DNA of 9,987 nucleotides from Actinomycetota bacterium (GTDB taxonomy: Bacteria; Actinomycetota; Actinomycetes; UBA12327). Below, piece after piece: positions 6,430 through 9,987 of the stretch. The first letter of the stretch is position 1; every line of letters begins with the position of its first letter. The notes under the pieces were generated by a model, which saw nothing but the letters and a program-made list of their open reading frames with translations, was not told the origin of the DNA and searched no databases. Location: contig DPWC01000006.1 in the NCBI GenBank assembly GCA_003529305.1, positions 1 through 9,987 of the forward strand. Direction: 5' to 3'. The translations under genes and the position numbers were made by a program.

Positions 6430-7071
6430 ATGAAGTTCAAGTTTGCAAAGGCGGCGCCCGCAGCCTGGTTCGTCGCCGGTCTTGTTGTCGCCGGGAGCGT
6501 AGGAACGGCAGCGGCCGCCAACGGCAGTTACATCAAGATCGGCCTTTCAAATGTCGGAACGAAGACGACGACGCTGAGTTCCACCAGCGTTCCATTGAAG
6601 CTTGTGGCACCTGCCGGCAAAGCGCCGTTGAGCGTCGGAGCGAACACGACAAAGGTCCCGAATCTCAATGCTGACAAGCTCGATGGTAAAGACTCCAGCG
6701 CGTTCCAGACCAAGATCGGCAATCTCTCGTTCACGAGCCTGACGCCGGCAACGGGTTGGACAGGTAACTGTTACTCCGGCAGCCCGGGCATTGCTGCCTC
6801 CGTAGATGGTGTCGTGCACTTCCATGGCGATGTGTGCTCTTCGGATGGGTCTCAGCCCGCATCGAGTCTGATTTTCACCATTCCGTCGCAGTTCCGGCCT
6901 TCCACAACCAAGTACCTCACGGCCGATCTCTGCAACACGAATACCGGCAGGATCATCGTCCAATCCAATGGCGAAGTGTATGTGAACGATGACCCCGCGG
7001 ACACGGGACCCACTTATGCCAGCGCCTGTTTCGTATCTCTCGATGGAATCACCTACACACTCCCGTATTAA
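6430..7071 (+). CDS. Small secreted protein with NADKLDGKDSSAF motif, function unknown
   Basis: The 213-residue product starts with a clear Sec signal peptide: basic MKFKFAK, a hydrophobic core (about 10-24), and an Ala-rich end with likely cleavage near residue 30 (TAAAA before NGS). After a Thr/Ser-rich region comes NLNADKLDGKDSSAF (78-92), a motif I associate with secreted or fibre-like proteins of actinobacteria and with phage tail fibres. The remainder (about 98-213) looks like a beta-rich domain with four cysteines (C114, C136, C168, C200) that could form two disulfides outside the cell, and it ends in aromatic TYTLPY. No catalytic motif is visible. The start is ATG 6430 with a weak AGG site six nt upstream. 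It reads as a cargo gene lying between two metabolic units, with its own terminator. Codon use seems less GC-biased than its neighbours, judged by eye only. Confidence 0.75.
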   Translation: MKFKFAKAAPAAWFVAGLVVAGSVGTAAAANGSYIKIGLSNVGTKTTTLSSTSVPLKLVAPAGKAPLSVGANTTKVPNLNADKLDGKDSSAFQTKIGNLSFTSLTPATGWTGNCYSGSPGIAASVDGVVHFHGDVCSSDGSQPASSLIFTIPSQFRPSTTKYLTADLCNTNTGRIIVQSNGEVYVNDDPADTGPTYASACFVSLDGITYTLPY

Positions 7072-7090
7072 TCTGAGCTAGGAACGAGAC

Positions 7091-7133
7091 CAACCGCCCG
7101 ACCTCCCTCCGGGGAGGACGGGCGGTTGCCTTT
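7091..7133 (+). terminator. Rho-independent terminator after the secreted-protein gene
   Basis: A 17-position stem with a single A/A mismatch: CAACCGCCCG (7091-7100) pairs with CGGGCGGTTG (7119-7128), and CCTCCC with GGGAGG inside it, around a TCCG loop. It is followed by CCTTT. It begins 20 nt after the stop codon and separates this gene from the CoA-transferase operon. Confidence 0.88.
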
Positions 7134-7151
7134 GGGCACTGTGCGCGCCGA

Positions 7152-7157
7152 TAGGCT
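7152..7157 (+). promoter_or_regulatory. Candidate -10 element for a leaderless CoA-transferase mRNA
   Basis: TAGGCT fits the TAnnnT pattern of actinobacterial -10 boxes and ends 6 nt before the GTG start at 7164, the spacing expected if transcription starts at the start codon itself. No good -35 is seen, and only a weak AAAGG lies upstream of the GTG. This is inference from position. Confidence 0.4.
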
Positions 7158-7163
7158 CAAAGG

Positions 7164-8375
7164 GTGACCAGCGATGCCGCCCACCAGCCACTCCACGGCC
7201 TGCGTGTCGTGGACGCCGCCACTTTGTTCGCGGGACCGCTGGCCGCCACCATCCTCGGCGACTTCGGCGCGGAAGTCATCAAGCTCGAGCATCCGACCAA
7301 GGGCGACCCAGCGCGCACCCACGGCCCCAGCAAGGACGGTGTCTCCCTGTGGTGGGCGATGCTCGGGCGCAATAAGCGCACGGTGACGCTGAATATCGGT
7401 AAGCCGGACGGCGCCGAGATCGCCAAAAAGCTGTTGGCCACGGCTGATGTGTTCATCGAAAACTTCCGGCCGGGAACCCTTGAGCGCTGGGGCCTTAGTC
7501 CAGAGGTCTTGCACCAGATCAATCCACGACTTGTCATCGCCCGCGTCACGGGCTTTGGGCAGTTCGGCCCGTACTCCTCACGGCCCGGATTTGGCACGCT
7601 CGCCGAGTCGATGTCGGGCTTCGCCTCGATCACGGGGTGGCCAGACGGCCCGCCGACACTTCCGCCGTTTGGATTAGCCGATGGCATCTCTGCGCTGACC
7701 TGTTCGCAGGCCATCATGACCGCCCTGTACGAGCGCGATCGTCCCGGTGGCTCCGGCAAGGGGCAAGTGATCGATTTGGCGATCATTGAACCCATCGTCA
7801 CCATCTTGGGGCCTCAGCCGACCATCTATGACCAACTCGGCACTGTGCAGGGACGCACCGGCAATCGCTCCGTGAACAACGCTCCACGCAACACCTACAA
7901 GTCTCGCGACGGCAAGTGGATTGCCATCTCCACTTCAGCACAGTCCATTGCCGAACGAGTCATGGAGCTGGTGGGTCACCCTGAGGTCATTGACGAGCCC
8001 TGGTTTAGAAGCGGTGCCGAGCGGGCCAAGCACGCCGACTTACTTGACGGCTATGTCGGCGACTGGATCGCGCAACGCGATGCCGCGGAGGTCATCGCGC
8101 AGTTCGAAGCAGCGCAGGCGGCGGTCGCCCCGATCTACACCATCAAGGAAGTTTTCGAAGACGAGCAGTACACGGCTCTGGACACCATCACCACGGTCGA
8201 AGACCCTGATCTGGGCCCCGTGCGGATGCAAAATGTGCTGTACCGACTGTCCGAAACTCCGGGCGCCATCAAGTGGACCGGGCGCAAGAAGGGTCAGGAC
8301 AGCGACGCCGTCCTGACTGAACTGGGATTGAGCCACGAAGCCGTCGAGCAGTTGCGCACCGACGGCATCGTCTGA
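7164..8375 (+). CDS. Family III CoA-transferase (CaiB/BaiF type)
   Basis: A cytoplasmic enzyme that moves CoA from a donor acyl-CoA to an acid through an aspartyl-CoA mixed anhydride. At 403 residues it has the usual length. The N-terminus PLHGLRVVDAATLFAGPLAATILGDFGAEVIKLE-like region (9-42) is diagnostic. NKRTVTLNI (70-78), DVFIENFRPGTLERWGL (95-111) and ARVTGFGQFGPY (126-137) follow, and the catalytic aspartate is D173 in FGLADG. The C-terminal part carries the expected small-domain PIYT and EDEQY motifs. Such enzymes act on oxalate, carnitine, benzylsuccinate, mesaconate and many other acids, so the substrate is open. The start is GTG 7164, probably leaderless. The next gene begins 17 nt after its stop, and the gene after that overlaps, so it heads an operon with a cyclase-family hydrolase and an MmgE/PrpD protein. 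Confidence 0.93.
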   Translation: MTSDAAHQPLHGLRVVDAATLFAGPLAATILGDFGAEVIKLEHPTKGDPARTHGPSKDGVSLWWAMLGRNKRTVTLNIGKPDGAEIAKKLLATADVFIENFRPGTLERWGLSPEVLHQINPRLVIARVTGFGQFGPYSSRPGFGTLAESMSGFASITGWPDGPPTLPPFGLADGISALTCSQAIMTALYERDRPGGSGKGQVIDLAIIEPIVTILGPQPTIYDQLGTVQGRTGNRSVNNAPRNTYKSRDGKWIAISTSAQSIAERVMELVGHPEVIDEPWFRSGAERAKHADLLDGYVGDWIAQRDAAEVIAQFEAAQAAVAPIYTIKEVFEDEQYTALDTITTVEDPDLGPVRMQNVLYRLSETPGAIKWTGRKKGQDSDAVLTELGLSHEAVEQLRTDGIV

Positions 8376-8392
8376 TCAGAGAGGCAAACCGC

Positions 8393-9208
8393 GTGTCTAG
8401 CCCGATTGACTTCACCGCTCTGGCCGGCGCTCGACAGTTCGACCTTGCGCAGCCGATGAAGAACGGCATGCCGCAGTCCCCCAACCATCCTCCGTTTCGA
8501 ATGATCCTGGAACGCCGGCACGGTGACATGGTCCGCAGCGACGGCGGGTCGGCCAGCAACGAGGTCATCATCACGGGTGGTCATGTGGGCACTCATGTGG
8601 ATGCCCTCGGGCATGTCTCACAAGACGGCCTGGTCTATGGCGGCATCAAGGCGGAGTCGATTCAGTCGCACCTCGGCCTGTCTGAGCACGGCATTGACAC
8701 CTTCACCCCGTTCGTGGGTCGTGGTGTGCTGCTCGATATCACCAAGATCAAGGGGGTAGCCACCCTTGAGCCGGGCTACGGCGTTACCGCCGATGATCTA
8801 CAGGCGGCTGAAGATGCTGCCGGGGTGCGAGTAGGCGCCGGTGATGCCGTGCTTATCGGCACCGGGTGGTCACGCCTTTGGGATGACCGTCCCGCCTTCC
8901 AAGGTCTCGACAGTGGCGTTCCTGGTCCCGATGTGTCGGCAGCCCAGTGGTTGAGGGATCGCCAGGTGGCAGTGGCCGGCGGCGAGACCATTGCGTTCGA
9001 ACAGCTCAAGCCCGGCGCAGGCCACGCCACTTTGCCCGTGCACCGCGTGTTGTTGGTGGATGCGGGGATCAACATCATCGAAACCATGCGTCTGCACGAA
9101 CTCATTGATGCTGGGGCCACCGAATTCCTCTTTGTCTTGGCTCCGATTCGGGTAGTCGGTGCCACCGGTGCCCCGGTGCGCCCGTTGGCTCTGGTACCGG
9201 GTTCCTGA
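8393..9208 (+). CDS. Cyclase-family metal hydrolase (kynurenine formamidase/isatin hydrolase-like)
   Basis: A 271-residue cytoplasmic protein of the putative cyclase superfamily, whose characterised members hydrolyse N-formylkynurenine or open the lactam ring of isatin with a divalent metal. The signature is complete: HVGTHVDALGH (64-74) supplies H64, H68, D70 and H74, and the C-terminal VHRVLLVDAGINIIE (216-230) ends in the conserved glutamate E230. The H/D pattern is the expected one except that the proline usual in HxDxPxH is leucine here (A71-L72-G73). The start is GTG 8393 with GAGAGG (8379-8384) eight nt upstream. It lies 17 nt behind the CoA-transferase gene, and its stop overlaps the next start (TGATG region). 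It is probably a ring-opening or deformylating step of the same pathway; the actual substrate is unknown. Confidence 0.9.
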   Translation: MSSPIDFTALAGARQFDLAQPMKNGMPQSPNHPPFRMILERRHGDMVRSDGGSASNEVIITGGHVGTHVDALGHVSQDGLVYGGIKAESIQSHLGLSEHGIDTFTPFVGRGVLLDITKIKGVATLEPGYGVTADDLQAAEDAAGVRVGAGDAVLIGTGWSRLWDDRPAFQGLDSGVPGPDVSAAQWLRDRQVAVAGGETIAFEQLKPGAGHATLPVHRVLLVDAGINIIETMRLHELIDAGATEFLFVLAPIRVVGATGAPVRPLALVPGS

Positions 9209-9987
9209 TGGTTGATCACACCTCTTCGCTCGAGCGCACCCCTGTTCAACAGCTCGCCCACTTCGCGGCCCAGTGCCGCGACAACGGGCTGCCGGCAGCC
9301 GTTCGCGACGATGTGATCGGTCGCATCTTGGATGTCTTGGGCAATTCGATTGCCGGGGTGGCCGAATCCGCCGGCAATGAGAGTGAACCTGATCGCGCTG
9401 TGCTGCGGGTGATTGCCGGTATGGGCGGAACAGGCACCTCCAGTGTCATCGGCGACCACGCCACCTACCCGGCGGCCAATGCAGCCTTGATCAACGGCTC
9501 CCTGGCGCACGCCTTGGACTTCGATGACACGCATTTGCCATCCGTGCTGCACCCGAGTGCCTCTGTTGTTCCGGCCGCCTTGGCCGTGGCCGAGGAGGTC
9601 GGTGCTAACGGCGCACAGCTAGCGGCTGCCATTGCTGCCGGCATCGAGATCACCAATCGCTTAGGGATGGCTTCCTACGACAGGAACATCCGCAACTCGA
9701 CCTTCTTTGAGAAGGGTTGGCACGCCACTTCCATCTGCGGCACCCTAGGTTCGGCAGCCGCTGCCGCGATGCTCTATGGACTTGATAGTGATCGCATCGC
9801 GCACGCTATGTCCATCGCTGCCTCGATGGGCGCTGGCGTCATTGAGGCCAACCGCACCGGTGGATCGGTCAAGCGCATTCACTGCGGATGGGCGGCTCGC
9901 GGCGGAGTGCTGGCGGCCGCTATGGCTCGCGAGGGTGTGACCGGTCCCCCGACGGTGCTGGAAGGTCGGTTCGGCTTTTTCAACGCC
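9208..9987 (+). CDS. MmgE/PrpD-family protein, 5' part
   Basis: The first 260 codons are in the window and the frame is open at the right edge. The family includes 2-methylcitrate dehydratase (PrpD), cis-aconitate decarboxylase and iminodisuccinate epimerase, all acting on small di- or tricarboxylates without a metal or cofactor. Hallmarks visible are INGSLAHALDFDDTH (about 95-109), HPSASVVPAALAVAEE just after it, an Ala-rich helix with GIEI, the WHATSICGTLGSAAAAA stretch, and a basic/histidine site VKRIHCGWAARGG. About 450 residues are usual, so roughly two fifths are missing. The ATG (9208-9210) overlaps the TGA of the preceding gene by one base, implying translational coupling; its own ribosome site is weak. 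The neighbouring CoA-transferase makes a lyase or epimerase step in acid catabolism likely. A plain prpD assignment is not justified, because no methylcitrate synthase or methylisocitrate lyase gene is visible. Confidence 0.9.
   Translation, partial: MVDHTSSLERTPVQQLAHFAAQCRDNGLPAAVRDDVIGRILDVLGNSIAGVAESAGNESEPDRAVLRVIAGMGGTGTSSVIGDHATYPAANAALINGSLAHALDFDDTHLPSVLHPSASVVPAALAVAEEVGANGAQLAAAIAAGIEITNRLGMASYDRNIRNSTFFEKGWHATSICGTLGSAAAAAMLYGLDSDRIAHAMSIAASMGAGVIEANRTGGSVKRIHCGWAARGGVLAAAMAREGVTGPPTVLEGRFGFFNA

Noticed and set aside
8776..9552. 258-codon minus-strand open frame opposite the cyclase and MmgE/PrpD genes
   Set aside because: It spans the junction of two motif-complete genes on the other strand, with no domain of its own.

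Overview
GC-rich DNA, almost certainly from an actinobacterium. The main clue is the left end: the start of the division and cell-wall (dcw) cluster, with mraZ followed by rsmH and a gene overlapping rsmH by ATGA, all on the minus strand and preceded by a promoter embedded in 10-bp-spaced GTGG boxes of the MraZ-operator type. Several GTG starts and a probable leaderless gene also fit. The species cannot be named from this window.

Layout. (1) 1-1665, minus strand: mraZ, a 188-nt gap with a hairpin and direct repeats, rsmH, and the first 19 codons of a third gene. (2) 1666-1928: divergent control region between the dcw cluster and a catabolic locus. (3) 1929-4659, plus strand: an AMP-forming acyl-CoA ligase and a two-cupin protein, ending at a 22-bp perfect-stem terminator that also serves the converging gene. 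(4) 4760-6217, minus strand: a dihydropyrimidinase/hydantoinase-type cyclic amidohydrolase with all metal ligands present. (5) 6430-7071, plus strand: a small secreted protein with a signal peptide, an NADKLDGKDSSAF motif and four cysteines, closed by a strong terminator. (6) 7164 to the right edge, plus strand: a tight operon of a family III CoA-transferase, a cyclase-family metal hydrolase (HxGTHxD motif) and an MmgE/PrpD-family protein that runs off the window.

How the genes may work together. The housekeeping left end is separate from the rest. The enzymes from 1929 onward look like a dispersed catabolic locus. Two hydrolases of families that open cyclic amides, imides or N-formyl groups, two CoA-activating enzymes, a bicupin and an MmgE/PrpD lyase/epimerase are the parts expected for opening a ring, activating the acid and breaking it down. 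The substrate cannot be deduced from sequence, and the pathway is inference. No mobile element, CRISPR array, tRNA or rRNA was seen.
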